Source: Lithodes maja | Lineage: Eukaryota; Arthropoda; Malacostraca; Decapoda; Lithodidae | Reading direction: 5' to 3' | Assembly: GCA_037953745.1 (NCBI GenBank) | Contig: JBAKBP010001401.1 | Location: forward strand, 134,001-198,000 | Length of the DNA stretch: 64,000 bases | In this document: piece by piece, positions 23,201-32,086 of the stretch | Numbering within the stretch: position 1 is the stretch's first letter | How the letters are laid out: each line of letters starts with the position of its first letter | Translations under genes and position numbers: made by a program | The notes under the pieces: model-generated | Seen by the model: only the letters and a program-made list of their open reading frames with translations | What the model was told of the DNA's origin: nothing | Database searches by the model: none

Positions 23201-23241
23201 TACCGTGCTTTGCTGAATACCACAGCAAGCAGGAGTACTAA
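20203..23241 (+). CDS. piggyBac-like transposase with long N-terminal extension
   Basis: From ATG at 20203 the frame gives about 1012 residues and ends with TAA at 23239-23241; an alternative start is ATG at 20305 (MDTSPKSD). The last ~500 residues are a piggyBac DDE_Tnp_1_7-type transposase. The three catalytic Asp are visible at about residues 673 (CIDESLVLFWG), 754 (YTDNYYTS) and 857 (LVDKSDM), spacings of 81 and 103 that fit the family (D268, D346, D447 in the moth enzyme). A Cys/His-rich C-terminal domain follows (CHVC, CVEC, CAIPC, H). The first ~490 residues are unusual: acidic Ser/Asp-rich blocks, proline-rich stretches, then a basic Arg/Gly/Pro segment (~21510-21650) with several GRP cores like AT-hooks. 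Typical family length is about 600. It would cut and paste DNA at TTAA in the nucleus. Confidence 0.93.
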   Translation: MARVNISFRGHQVSLGDATRQHVRHQNSLYPAANMDTSPKSDSLVSDSTLPSTPAHVRRALTQRHVQDALTPGGIEIALRSYERGEGKNSVDDLGSDSSESYQSHYSEDFDDLHEIHERDALFIGFEHDDESDDSTERDIVVQGDESVVRVSEWDSTRSTAKFRLSDTTPSPSPAKSPFKIRFYKKQVLKKAAAAARKEALKLGEGAVREGASEAEREAEVDPPLSSLSTHATQVAPGSRHSSPPPPALPRVEDPPLSAYLPPISPERRHTTKEKGKGRKYVKKGATSRRSLFEAPAASTPAAPSHTPPQVSPGSTPPLQPTTEVPDDVFDLASIPAPTDTEPVLSTTRRRPRSPEPLHEDDRALPATPSPPRRPTRRPRIIRSPRDYEGGSEDEGHLTDDSGHDYLGPPSGQDDGSDDNDDDDFMDIDDPQPRRFAQGRRAPGRPGRRAGRRAGPGRRRAPGRPRVRAAKVHGRAAPAVAPRQRRQKDAFYIFNWQDVAADEVIDPDVTPFDEVQDAPGVTPSFPAGPNARPHELFEAFFDKEVTDFVIQETNKHYQVQVNFFSKVTKGHMKRWTPVTHPEFMVFLAITMLMPHVKKHRLADYWITKDLISTPAFGKYISRDRYLDILGALHLVTNTDMHLPDKLWKIRTLYEMMRERFTSYFMPFCNVCIDESLVLFWGKLSFRQYIPSKRHRFGIKFFVLCDCQTGYVLDFLVYSGKEGDVAIDPLIGFGGAVVQAMMNRYFQKNHVLYTDNYYTSPTLSKYLHQRQTGTVGTVRAKRKGMPSFPPKTKKGDVFKKKSGPILAIHWHDQWKVNLLSTVHKGEMVETGKVDRRTQVRVTKPDAVIDYNINMRLVDKSDMQIGFIGCLRTSCRWYKKFFLHMVDMSMLNAYNIYRLRNPRTPRKFSSLRRFQKQVLVELLDRYAMPQRAVAQPGRPVQDRMQCAQYLNVHKLGYLPLERDGVTISRRRCHVCWNSQVRPRKQKKTTMQCVECQLSLCAIPCFAEYHSKQEY

Positions 23242-23420
23242 CTAATAATCATAGTGAAAGTACCAAAGACTGACAATATGTATGTATATAGGCAACAAGT
23301 GGAAATAAAACAATGTACAGGTGTATTGTGATAAAAAAGTCATGTATTATGAAAACATATATAAATAAGTGAAAAAAGACACAATAAATTGTATATAAAA
23401 CGTTTACAAAGCATATAACT

Positions 23421-23951
23421 AAGTGAAAGTGACACATGACATAATATTAGATGGCCAAAGTATAATAAACACCTGTGATAACGAATAATCAGTGCCTAAT
23501 ATAACAATAACCTACCTCAATTACTAATAAAATGTACCGTATCAAGTGAAAATGAGCATTATCAGTGACAGTGACACTCTCTCAAGCATATTTACCAAAG
23601 TGAAAGTGACACACGAACTAATATTAGATGGCCAAAGTATAGTAAACACCTGTGATAACGAATAATCAGTGCCTAATATAACAATAACCTACCTCAATTA
23701 GTAATAAAATGTACCGTATCAAGTGAAAATGAGCATTATCAGTGACAGTGACACTCTCTCAAGCATATTTACCAAAGTGAAAGTGACACACGAACTAATA
23801 TTAGATGGCCAAAGTATAATAAACACCTGTGATAACGAATAATCAGTGCCTAATATAACAATAACCTACCTCAATTACTCATAAAAACTACGGTATCGAG
23901 TGAAAATGGGAAATATTAGTGACAATGATAGCCTAATACACATATTTTATA
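23421..23951 (+). repeat. Tandem array, 3 x 177 bp, in the piggyBac 3' region
   Basis: Units start at 23421, 23598 and 23775 with aagtgaaagtgacaca. The first two starts and the last two starts are both 177 bp apart. Units 1 and 2 differ by only a few bases over most of their length; unit 3 decays after ~110 bp. AT-rich and non-coding; short gtgaaagtgacac motifs recur inside. Confidence 0.85.
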
Positions 23952-24324
23952 TAATTGGACTCCAAATAACTATAATAACCCACTATCAATACATAAAATC
24001 GCCTCCGGGAGGTAAAAAGTTTGGCGCGACGAGTGGCTAAGTGCGCAGTAGGTTAGCCAAGCCGGGGCCTGGGCCAAGGCGACGCATCCGAACGCGGGAT
24101 GATTTTCACGCATAAAAATCACTCCACTTCCCGCGCTCACCATTATGCAATCACTTGGGCTAGAGACCTCTACTCAACGGCATTCTACACATGAAGGTTT
24201 GTGCAACATTTTTCTGTTTTTTTTATAACTTTGTGTAATGTATTTCAGGAGTAACATGTGAATCAACATGGACCAAAATTCCTGAAAACCCCCGGTCACA
24301 GAGTACAATCACGATATTCCCTAG
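23952..24324. other. piggyBac 3' subterminal region
   Basis: Non-coding. 24095-24140 can pair (gatgatttt...aaaaatcac, flanked by cgcggga and tcccgcg), giving a strong hairpin. Apart from this and the TIR, nothing coding is seen. Confidence 0.5.
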
Positions 24325-24342
24325 CCGGGGTTGGAGGGTTAA

Positions 24343-25093
24343 GCTAGGTTCATATGACGCGATCATATCATATGTAGTAGTTGGGCGGAACCGCCTCTAT
24401 GACGCGATCGCGTCATATGAGTCGGAGGGGGTTAACCGGTGATGAAGTTCTGCTAAGGTACTCTTGTAGTGGGGTTTTTAATATTGCGTCTCAGTTATGA
24501 CTAATTAACACAATATCGGACGAACGCAAGAAGAGTTTTAGTACTGCTCTTTTTGACTGTCTCTAACCATTTTAAGAGGTTCAAAGAACTCGGGGCGGTG
24601 TTAACCTTTTAGTTGCAAAGTCTAATGGGATGCCACAGACAAAATGCACCTAGGACTTATATATGCAGAGTCCCCGTGAGGGTGTCTCGCTAAGCCCTTA
24701 TAACACAATAGATCGTTAGATCTCAGATCTTCTGTGAGAAATGGTAGTGTAACTTTTAATTGTAAAACGTTGAAAGGTAGGGGTGCCTTTGTCCTTCAAT
24801 TTTTAACTAGAAAAAGTGTAACCTAGAGAAGGTGACTATATTAATCACTGGGGTACCAGTAATAATAAAGTTCCTTGTATAGGACACAATTGCCGTACAT
24901 ACAATACTAAAATATATATTGGCGATACAGCCTATTAGAGGTTTCTATGTTAACTGATTGGGATGCCACAATTAACAAAGATCCTATAATAGGATTTCTT
25001 ACTCACAGACAGTATAAGGACTTCGGGGTGCCGTGCATCCAGACTGTATGGAGGGTTAAAAATAATGGGGTGCAAACAACTGAGAAGCCTTAG
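24343..25093. other. Non-coding stretch after the piggyBac element
   Basis: 24398-24417 is a perfect 20-bp palindrome, TATGACGCGATCGCGTCATA, with a degenerate version at ~24353-24374. A further TTAA lies at 24432-24435 after gaggggg, so the piggyBac element may sit in an older TTAA element. The remainder has no coding or repeat signal I can identify. Confidence 0.45.
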
Positions 25094-25457
25094 TGTAATG
25101 CCCTCAAAGAAATCCGGCAACCCCAATACTGTAATACCCGAGTTGACGTCTGGGATAGTGTAAAATAATCGTTGATGGCGAAGTCTAATTAACCCATCAC
25201 GTGAATCACCACGAGACTATTACCTGGTTCTTTCAAGGTTACTATCCTATTGTACGTCCGTGGTAGTACAGTGGGTTAGCGCGCGGGTCTGGTTGACCTA
25301 CTGAGGTCACTAACCTGGGTTCGAACCCCACGCCAGGCATCTTAAAACCTGCAGAGTTTTCAGGGGGGTTAAAATCCCTCCAGGATTCGAGCCCCACACC
25401 AGGCATCTCAAAATCTGCGTAGTTTTCGGGAGGGCTAAATTCCCTTCGCACCCAGCA
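25094..25457 (+). repeat. Gypsy-D family LTR 1 (364 bp)
   Basis: Starts TGTAATGCCCTC and ends CCCAGCA. Full-length like LTR 2 (26157) and LTR 4 (30758). Holds a tRNA-like segment (about 25255-25335) with an A-box-like tagtacagtgggttagc and a B-box GGTTCGAACCCC (25318-25329), then a second, diverged B-box unit ~66 bp later. Followed by attagtggcagtcacgg, a probable primer-binding region shared with LTR 3. Confidence 0.8.
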
Positions 25458-26156
25458 TTTCATTAGTGGCAGTCACGGAATGCTCATCTATCCCTATGAT
25501 CAATATAAAAGACAACAGACCCTTGTCTGCAAACTTATAAAACGTATGCGGGAGAGGCTACCTGTACACGCGTTCCCCCATTGACCCCAGGGTTACCAAC
25601 ATAGACTCCATGCCCGGGTGGCATCTAACTTATGTAAAAACGTATACTGTATCTTGTATATATAACAACTAAACAATTATCAGCATTAACCCTACAAAGA
25701 GAATCTTAACATTCTCACCTAACCCTGTTCTCAATATTACCAGTGACATGCTTTTGTTTGCAAAAATAATATCCAACGACACAGAGAAACCTCACTTCTT
25801 CGTACCCCCTTCCCCCCTGAATTCTCACGCTGAAGGGTCAAGAAAAAACGTCCTCAAAACTTTGAACAAAAGTCCAATTATATCCATAACCCCCTGACTT
25901 CCCCAATAACCTATAAAGCCAAATAAAACCTTGACGTAGATAACTTCCACATATCATACCACCTTGATCAACTCGTCAAGTATAGTAGAGTATCATAAAG
26001 TAAATGAAGTCCATCTCCCCTAGGACAAGAAGGACTTCTTGTCCTAATAGAAAGTGCATACGCACGCCCTTACTATCCTTCCACAGAGGATGGGTACCCC
26101 TCAGTAATGGTGCACATTAGGCCAAGGAAATCTGAAGGAAATCAAGCAACTCTAAG
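25458..26156. other. Non-coding sequence between Gypsy-D LTRs 1 and 2
   Basis: About 700 bp beginning with a primer-binding-like ATTAGTGGCAG. No coding frame; it could be the remnant leader of an internally deleted element bounded by LTR 1 and LTR 2. Nothing else recognised. Confidence 0.4.
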
Positions 26157-26530
26157 TGTAATGCCCTCGAAAAAATCCCGCAACCCCAATACTGTACTAC
26201 CTGAGTTGACGTCTGGGATAGTGTAAAATAGTCGTTGATGGCGAAGTCTAATAAACCCATCACGTGAATCACCACAAGACTATCACCTGGTTCTTTCAAG
26301 GAGAACTAAGGTTACTATCCTATTGTACGTCCGTGGTAGTACAGAGGGTTAGTGCGCGGATCTAGTTGACCTACTGAGGTCACTAACCCGGGTTCGAACC
26401 CCACGCCAGGCATCTCAAAACCTGCAGAGTTTTCAGGAGGGTTAAAATCCCTCCAGGGTTCGAGCCCCGCGCCAGGCATCTCAAAACCTGCTGAGTTTTC
26501 GGGAGGGCTAAATTCCCTTCGCACCCAGCA
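26157..26530 (+). repeat. Gypsy-D 5' LTR (LTR 2, 374 bp)
   Basis: TGTAATGCCCTCG...CCCAGCA. Two B-box units begin at 26390 (GGGTTCGAACCCC) and 26456 (GGGTTCGAGCCCC), 66 bp apart. Immediately inside lies a TGGTGGCTAGCGG primer-binding-like sequence (26537-26549), then the gag start at 26627. Confidence 0.85.
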
Positions 26531-28151
26531 TAACATTGGTGGCTAGCGGTGGTTCTTGATTCGGATAGAAGAATTCATTAAATTTCACATACCTGGAAAC
26601 AATAGAAATTTTATAACATCATAAATATGGCAGCTGCTTGCTCCCACATTCCCATTCCCAAATACGATGGGGAAATATATGAAATCGAAACCTACATGGA
26701 CTTAGTGAAGCCAGTATTGGACTTGGCATACAACACGGACCGCGAAAAGATAGCCGTCCTTTTAACGCACTTGGGAAAATCTGTTTCCCTCGTTGCCTCG
26801 CAGGTAACCCCCGCACTCACCTGGGACCAGTTTAGACCCATAGTAATAGATGCAATTAAGCCATCATTGGGAATCTTCGTCGCTCATGCCCGAATGAAGG
26901 ACACAATGTACGAAGGCAATTTAGATGCCACTTTAGCATCCATCACTCAACAAGTCAAATCTGCTTTCCCCACTCTTCCTAGAGTACAACAAAAACAACA
27001 TATTCTAGTAAACCTTGTGCAAGTGTTACCATCAGCAGTTCAAGAACATTTTGCAGTACATGATCCCGTTGGATTCCAGTGAGATTTAATCACTATCCGC
27101 AAATTTCTCGCTGTTCAACCAAAAGTTAGTGCCATCACCGCCATCAAGAGGTTTACCACTCACCCTCAAACATCCAACAGGCAAAGAGAGCCCAACAATT
27201 TCAAACGGCACCCAGCTACAACACCTAAGCCAACCTATCACTCCGGACAATATCAACTCAGCAGACCCAAGTTCACCCCAAATCAACCGAGAAGGGTTTA
27301 TCCTAGAAACCAAGCATACAACAACAACTACAAAGGTAAGACTCTAGTAATTATCAACCCTTTTGATTTCCCTGCCTGTAACTATAAATGCTCCCTTCAT
27401 GATATTCGGGATTCTGGTAAATTCAGACCAAATCAACCTCGCATATCCGCAAACGAGGAAGAGTTTGAAGAAGAAGAGTCCGAGGAAATCCAAGAAAATG
27501 AAAATATATCTCATATTGTAATTGGAGAAGAACAAGAGGAAATCCTGGAGGATGAAGAGACAGACCCCCAAGATTTTTAAAACCTCCCCCGCCTACGATG
27601 GCTTCGGCGGGGGAGTCTGCTAGTGATAGACCACCCCCAATATACCACCTTGCAAAAATAAAAGACATTCCTGTAAGGTTACTCATAGATACAGGCGCCT
27701 CCCGCTCATGTATTTTCAACTCTTTTTACGTCAAACACCGGAAAAAGTTTGGCGAATGAAAAGCCACAACCACTAATCTAATCAGTGCAGGAGACACTCT
27801 TTTCCAAATCAGAGGGGAAACTAAACCACTTCATGTGGCCACCCCCTTACCTCATGCCAACTGTTATCACCCCTTCGTAGTGTTTCATTCTGACTGTCAA
27901 CATTACGACGGATACTTAGGCTTAGACATGTTACACAAGCTGCAAGCACAAGTAGACTGTGGTCAAAGATTGATCACTTAAAAAAAAAAAAAAAAAAAAA
28001 ATCCAGCAAGAAATCATCAACCAAATCCCCAACAACTAGAATTGCTCAGAAAGAAAATGTTCCCTCTGTTTTTTCCCTGTCACGAGAAAAGAGACCTAAC
28101 CTCAACAAAAGACATGGCAATCCACCAACTCCCCTCAAAGTCGAAACATCT

Positions 28152-28638
28152 TTAACACTAGATTAGCGGGCTAGCGGTTTATTTATATGTACCGCCCAGC
28201 GGGGTGTTTTTAGCCAAAATAGGGCTGTTTACGTGATCATTTTCATGCCTAAATAAGACTCAGAGCGTAAAACAAGTATCTATCCCTGAAAGGGCATAAA
28301 CAGAGCTTTCCAATGACACCATAACGATCCTTTTATGATGGCTAGTTTTCTTGCAACAACCACGCAACGCGAGTGCAAAAAGCATGTAATTCGGCACTTT
28401 CCCCATACAATTCCGTATATAGCGAGTGAGAGAGGGAGGGAGGAGGTGGGATTCGTGTCAGTAGGTTCGCCGCGGTGGTCTGGAGCAGTCATACGCTCGC
28501 TACTCTCCTGCCACCACTTGTCTCTCTCTCTCAGCAACATTACGTGCTGAAATTGCCACACGACCTATGTCGAGCGCCGCCAGATAGTCCAGATTTATTA
28601 TACTCGACTTATGTTGCGCGCCGACACTTAGGGGTTAA
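28152..28638 (+). mobile_element. TTAA-flanked non-autonomous element, copy 1 (487 bp)
   Basis: Bounded by TTAA at 28152-28155 and 28635-28638. It matches 30260-30745 in reverse orientation; conserved blocks include the ends with cgctgggcggtacat and the gggatagatacttgttttacg stretch. Terminal inversion is weak, but TTAA ends and constant length suggest a piggyBac-mobilised MITE. It splits the Gypsy-D pol region. Confidence 0.7.
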
Positions 28639-30041
28639 AAGCAACAGCTTCAAACCCCAGCCAAATAGAGCATTTTTTTTTAAAAGAAAACCAATCGTGC
28701 AAACCTACCAATTTTGTTCAACCACCCCCTACTGAACCTATAAAACCTATAGCCTTTTTGCCTCCTACCACTATTATCAACCCCACTATCATCACAACTA
28801 AAAATAACATTCCCCCTCAACATCAAAAATGGGTGTCAATTCACCAAATGCCACAAAATGCTATGATTCTGACTCCCACTAAACTCACGACTGGTCAAGA
28901 TCGTTGTATAATTCAGCCACCTATTATCTCATCTCACCAAAATTCAATCCTAATAGCCAACATTTCAGATGAAGTATTAACTCTACCCAAAGGCCTCATC
29001 ATTGGGGATTTAGAAACCTTTGATGAAATTGCCCCCACCCATGTCAAACCTAACTCCCCCCTTGTGCTACCCACCATTCCCAACACATTAACGACTATGC
29101 AAGCTCACCAAATGCAACAATTATTGCATGAATTTAGCGATGTATTTGCCCAAACCCCCACTGAAATAGGCCAGACCACATTAGAGGAACATTCCATCCA
29201 TACCACAGGACCCCCCCTTCGTCAACCTTCATGTCGGAAAAAAAAACCTACGACAGGAAGAGGATCAACAAGTACAGGAAATGTTAGACGCCGGAATCGC
29301 CACTCCCTCCGTCAGTCCATGGTCCTCACCGGTCGTCTTAGTAAAAACAAAAAGACAGCTCAACAAGATTTTGTGTAGATTACCGAAGCCTGAATGACAC
29401 CACGATTAAAGACGCCACACCATTACCTCGAATAGATGATTCCCTAGACTCCCTTCATGGATCCAAATGGTTCACCACATTGGATCTTCAAGCCGGATAC
29501 TGGCAGGTACCAATTAAAGCCGAACACCAACAAAAAACAGCTTTCTCGACCAGCGGAGGACATCTATAATTATGAATTCAATGTGTTACCTTTTGGCTTA
29601 TGTAATGGCCAAAACCTAAAGCACCAACCTCAAAAAGCAAACATACCTCTCCTACTCTTCCAACTCGTCTTGCCCCACCCAACCTCTCACCTTTCCCGTC
29701 AACTGTATCACAAAAAAAAAAAAAAAAAAAAAAAAACAACCAAATAAACATTGACAAATCAAAGTCATAACCTAAGCAAAAACCTTTCACCTCCACCACG
29801 CACCTCAAACCCTCGACCCCCACAGTACAAATCTTCATCTTCGTCAGATTCTAGCCCAGAACCGCCTCTCAGGACAAATGTTCGCACTAAATCGGGGCGT
29901 CTAGTAAAACTACCAGCTAGATTCACCCCAATATTGATTTCAGTACATAAAAATCAAGATCAATTACACAAATCTGCAAAAACAATCCACACAACACACA
30001 CCAACAACCCAAATACATTAAGAATTTTGAGATTGCTAGGG

Positions 30042-30121
30042 CTCCAGGGTTCGAGCCCCACGCCAGGCATCTCAAAACCTGCTGAGTTTTCGGGAGGGCT
30101 AAATTCCCTTCGCACCCAGCA
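30042..30121 (+). repeat. Gypsy-D LTR 3, 5'-truncated remnant
   Basis: Only the last ~80 bp, starting with ctccagggttcgagcc (the second B-box unit) and ending CCCAGCA. It is followed by attagtggcagtcacgg exactly as after LTR 1, so this junction comes from an LTR/leader border rather than a simple 3' LTR. Confidence 0.75.
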
Positions 30122-30259
30122 TTTCATTAGTGGCAGTCACGGAACGTGATCTGGTAGCTACATAAAGCACCCATCACGCGGACCCTAAGAATATTGAGAT
30201 TGCTGAGGTGATATGGCTACGATACCTTACGACCTTAAAGAGGCTAGGGACTAGCCTTG

Positions 30260-30745
30260 TTAACCCTTAACTGGCGGCACACGGCTATTGTCGAGTTAAA
30301 TAAATGTGGCCTATGTGGAGGGTTACGGCTATTGTCGAGTGTAATTTTGAGCCATGTAATGTACTCCGAGAGAGAGCAGAGCAGTGGGACGAGCGTAGTT
30401 ACTTCATGACCGCTCCCCACCACCGCCGTGGGTCTACTGAGCTGTATTCCACCCTCTTCCACCCTCTCTCACTCGCTACACAGGGAATTATGTAAGGAAA
30501 TTACCTAATTTTAGGGTTTTTGCACTCGTGTTGCACGAATGTTGCAAGAGAACCAGTGGTCGTAAAGGATGGTTCGGGTGTCATTGGAAAGCTCTGTTTA
30601 CGCCCTTTCAGGGATAGATACTTGTTTTACGCTCTGGATCTTGTTTATGCATGAAAAAGAGCACGGAAACAACCCTATTTAGGGTAAAAAAAAAACGCTG
30701 GGCGGTACATAGAAATTACCGCCTAGGCCGCTCGTAAGGTGTTAA
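30260..30745 (-). mobile_element. TTAA-flanked non-autonomous element, copy 2 (486 bp)
   Basis: TTAA at 30260-30263 and 30742-30745; inverted relative to copy 1 at 28152. Ends: TTAACCCTTAACTGGCGGC and, from the other side, TTAACACCTTACGAGCGGC, a moderate inverted repeat. No coding frame. Contains acggctattgtcgag twice near the left end (30283 and 30327). Confidence 0.7.
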
Positions 30746-30757
30746 AGAAGGATGTAG

Positions 30758-31131
30758 TGTAATGCCCTCGAAAAAAATCCTGCAACCCCAATACTGTACT
30801 ACCCGAGTTGACATCTGGGATAGTGTAAAATAGTCGTTGATGGCGAAGTCTAATAAACCCATCACGTGAACCACCCCGAGACTATCACCTGGTTCTTTCA
30901 AGGAGAACTAAGGTTACTATCCTATTGTACGTCCTTGGTAGTACAGTGGGTTAGCACGCGGGTCTGGTTGACTTACTGAGGTTACTAACCCGGGTTCGAA
31001 CCCCACGCCAGGCATCTCAAAACCTGCAGAGTTTTCAGGAGGGTTAAATCCCTCCAGGGTTCGAGCCCTGCGCCAGGCATCTCAAAACCTGCGGAGTTTT
31101 CGGGAGGGCTAAATTCCCTTCGCACCCAGCA
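30758..31131 (+). repeat. Gypsy-D LTR 4 (374 bp), solo
   Basis: Full-length LTR with the tRNA-like segment and duplicated B box. It is followed by unrelated sequence (31132 onward is a LINE fragment), with no primer-binding region, so it appears as a solo LTR. Confidence 0.8.
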
Positions 31132-31134
31132 TTT

Positions 31135-31290
31135 CAAATATAGTTTCAAATAGTTTAGAGATACAAGAAGTGAGAGCAATTGGGCGATAGTTGGAGGGTT
31201 GAGAGTGGCCACCCTTCTATGGGACAAGTGGAATGAGAGCAAACTTCCAGCAAGAAGGAAAGACGTTAGAGGAAAGACAAAGACAAAAGA
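31135..31290 (-). pseudogene. LINE reverse transcriptase fragment
   Basis: On the minus strand a short stretch reads as an RT fingers segment: SCWKFALIPLVP, then after a stop KGGHSQPSNYRPIALTSC and SKLFE, a pattern typical of LINE RTs (P.NYRPIALTS). About 50 codons with one stop; clade not determinable. Confidence 0.6.
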
Positions 31291-31586
31291 GTTTGCCTAG
31301 GCAGGAAGTCAGCAAGAAAGAACAATTATGAGTACAACAGATTGGTTAAGCACTCAAACTCCATACCTGCCATGATCCCAAAAGCTTAGCTAGGAGCAAA
31401 CAACTAAGTATAGAAAACAAATAGAAAATCAACTAACAGCTAAAAACTGAGCTAAAACACATTTATAACACTAAATCACTGCCTCCAAATACAGCTGAGC
31501 GTGTCTGGTCATTAATGGTCACTGTGTAGGGTGGTCTTGGCAGGAGCTCAGATTAACTCAACTTTTCTCGTTCACGGCAAACTTAA

Positions 31587-32086
31587 TTAACCCTCCAGCC
31601 CCGGCTATGTATTATATATATATTCCTCGAAATCCGGGTGTTTTGGCCGAAAAACGTCTAGGCTAGGCTACCGTATATTCGTTAATCAGACTGCTTCCCG
31701 CATTCCCGCGCATCCCCAAGCGTAGCTGTGTTATTTACCTGTAAAATGGCATTAAGTAGAGCTCTCTAAGTCAACTGGGTGAGCTGTGATGATGATTTCA
31801 TTGGAGATAACTTTATGGCCAAACCAGCCACTTTACACCACTTTTCGATACTGAACAACAACATACAGGCACACACGAACAAGCGACGCTCTCCTTCTTG
31901 TGGCCGGAGATGCGGAGCGTCGGTCCAGCCGGCTGTTGTTTACATGCGTCGGACCGACGCCTCGCACAGCAAGCTCACAGGCTGTGACGTCATGGGTGTT
32001 TAAGTGGGTGTACAAGAGGTCATCCGGGTTGCCTGGGCCAAGGTTTTTATGGGTGTACAAGAGGGCATCCGGGAAGGAAGGGTTAA
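31587..32086. mobile_element. piggyBac-related TTAA MITE (500 bp)
   Basis: TTAA at 31587-31590 and 32083-32086. Ends TTAACCCTCCAGCCCCGG and, reversed, TTAACCCTTCCTTCCCGG resemble the TIRs of the autonomous element at 20100-24342. It has no transposase frame. Near its right end gggtgt(tt/ac)aa...catccggg is repeated (~31997-32072). Likely mobilised in trans by a piggyBac transposase. Confidence 0.75.

Larger units (their letters stand above)
20100..24342 (+). mobile_element. piggyBac-type DNA transposon, apparently complete
   Basis: Flanked by TTAA at 20100-20103 and 24339-24342. Terminal inverted repeats: left TTAACCCTTCAACCCCGG and right (reverse strand) TTAACCCTCCAACCCCGG, one mismatch in 18. 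It encloses one long transposase frame with no breaks. The 5' subterminal region has two palindromic repeats and the 3' non-coding region has a 3 x 177-bp tandem array. TTAA target duplication, TIR and DDD transposase together identify the superfamily. Intact frame and near-perfect TIRs suggest recent or possible activity. Confidence 0.95.
26157..30121 (+). mobile_element. Gypsy-D LTR retrotransposon, decayed
   Basis: 5' LTR, gag, protease, RT N-terminal half and a pol tail in order on the plus strand, ending in an ~80-bp LTR remnant (30042-30121). RT palm, RNase H and most of integrase are missing. A 487-bp TTAA element (28152-28638) is inserted between protease and RT. Long A runs sit at 27979-28000 and 29711-29734, both at points where expected pol sequence is missing. 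Confidence 0.8.
26627..30149 (+). pseudogene. Gypsy-D gag-pol remnants
   Basis: ATG at 26627 opens a 151-codon gag start (PKYDGEIYEIETYMDLVKP) that ends in TGA at 27080-27082; gag sequence continues beyond in other frames. The protease motif LLIDTGASRSCIF lies at ~27675-27715, followed by a TGA at ~27757 and LGLDMLHKL (~27920). After an A run and the inserted TTAA element, the pre-RT linker (HEFSDVFAQTP, ~29125) is open from 28758 to 29378. A frameshift in an A-rich run near 29240 leads to the RT start, VDYRSLNDTT (~29380) through LDLQAGYWQVP (~29475), then VLPFGLCN (~29585). The palm YxDD, RNase H and integrase core are gone. A last frame (29751-30040) has a basic KSGRLVKLPAR tail typical of Gypsy pol ends. 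Confidence 0.75.

Noticed and set aside
25255..25340. Possible tRNA gene (A box, B box) in LTR 1 and its repeats.
   Set aside because: The acceptor ends do not pair convincingly and the segment recurs inside every LTR of the family, so it is a tRNA-like promoter relic rather than a tRNA gene.
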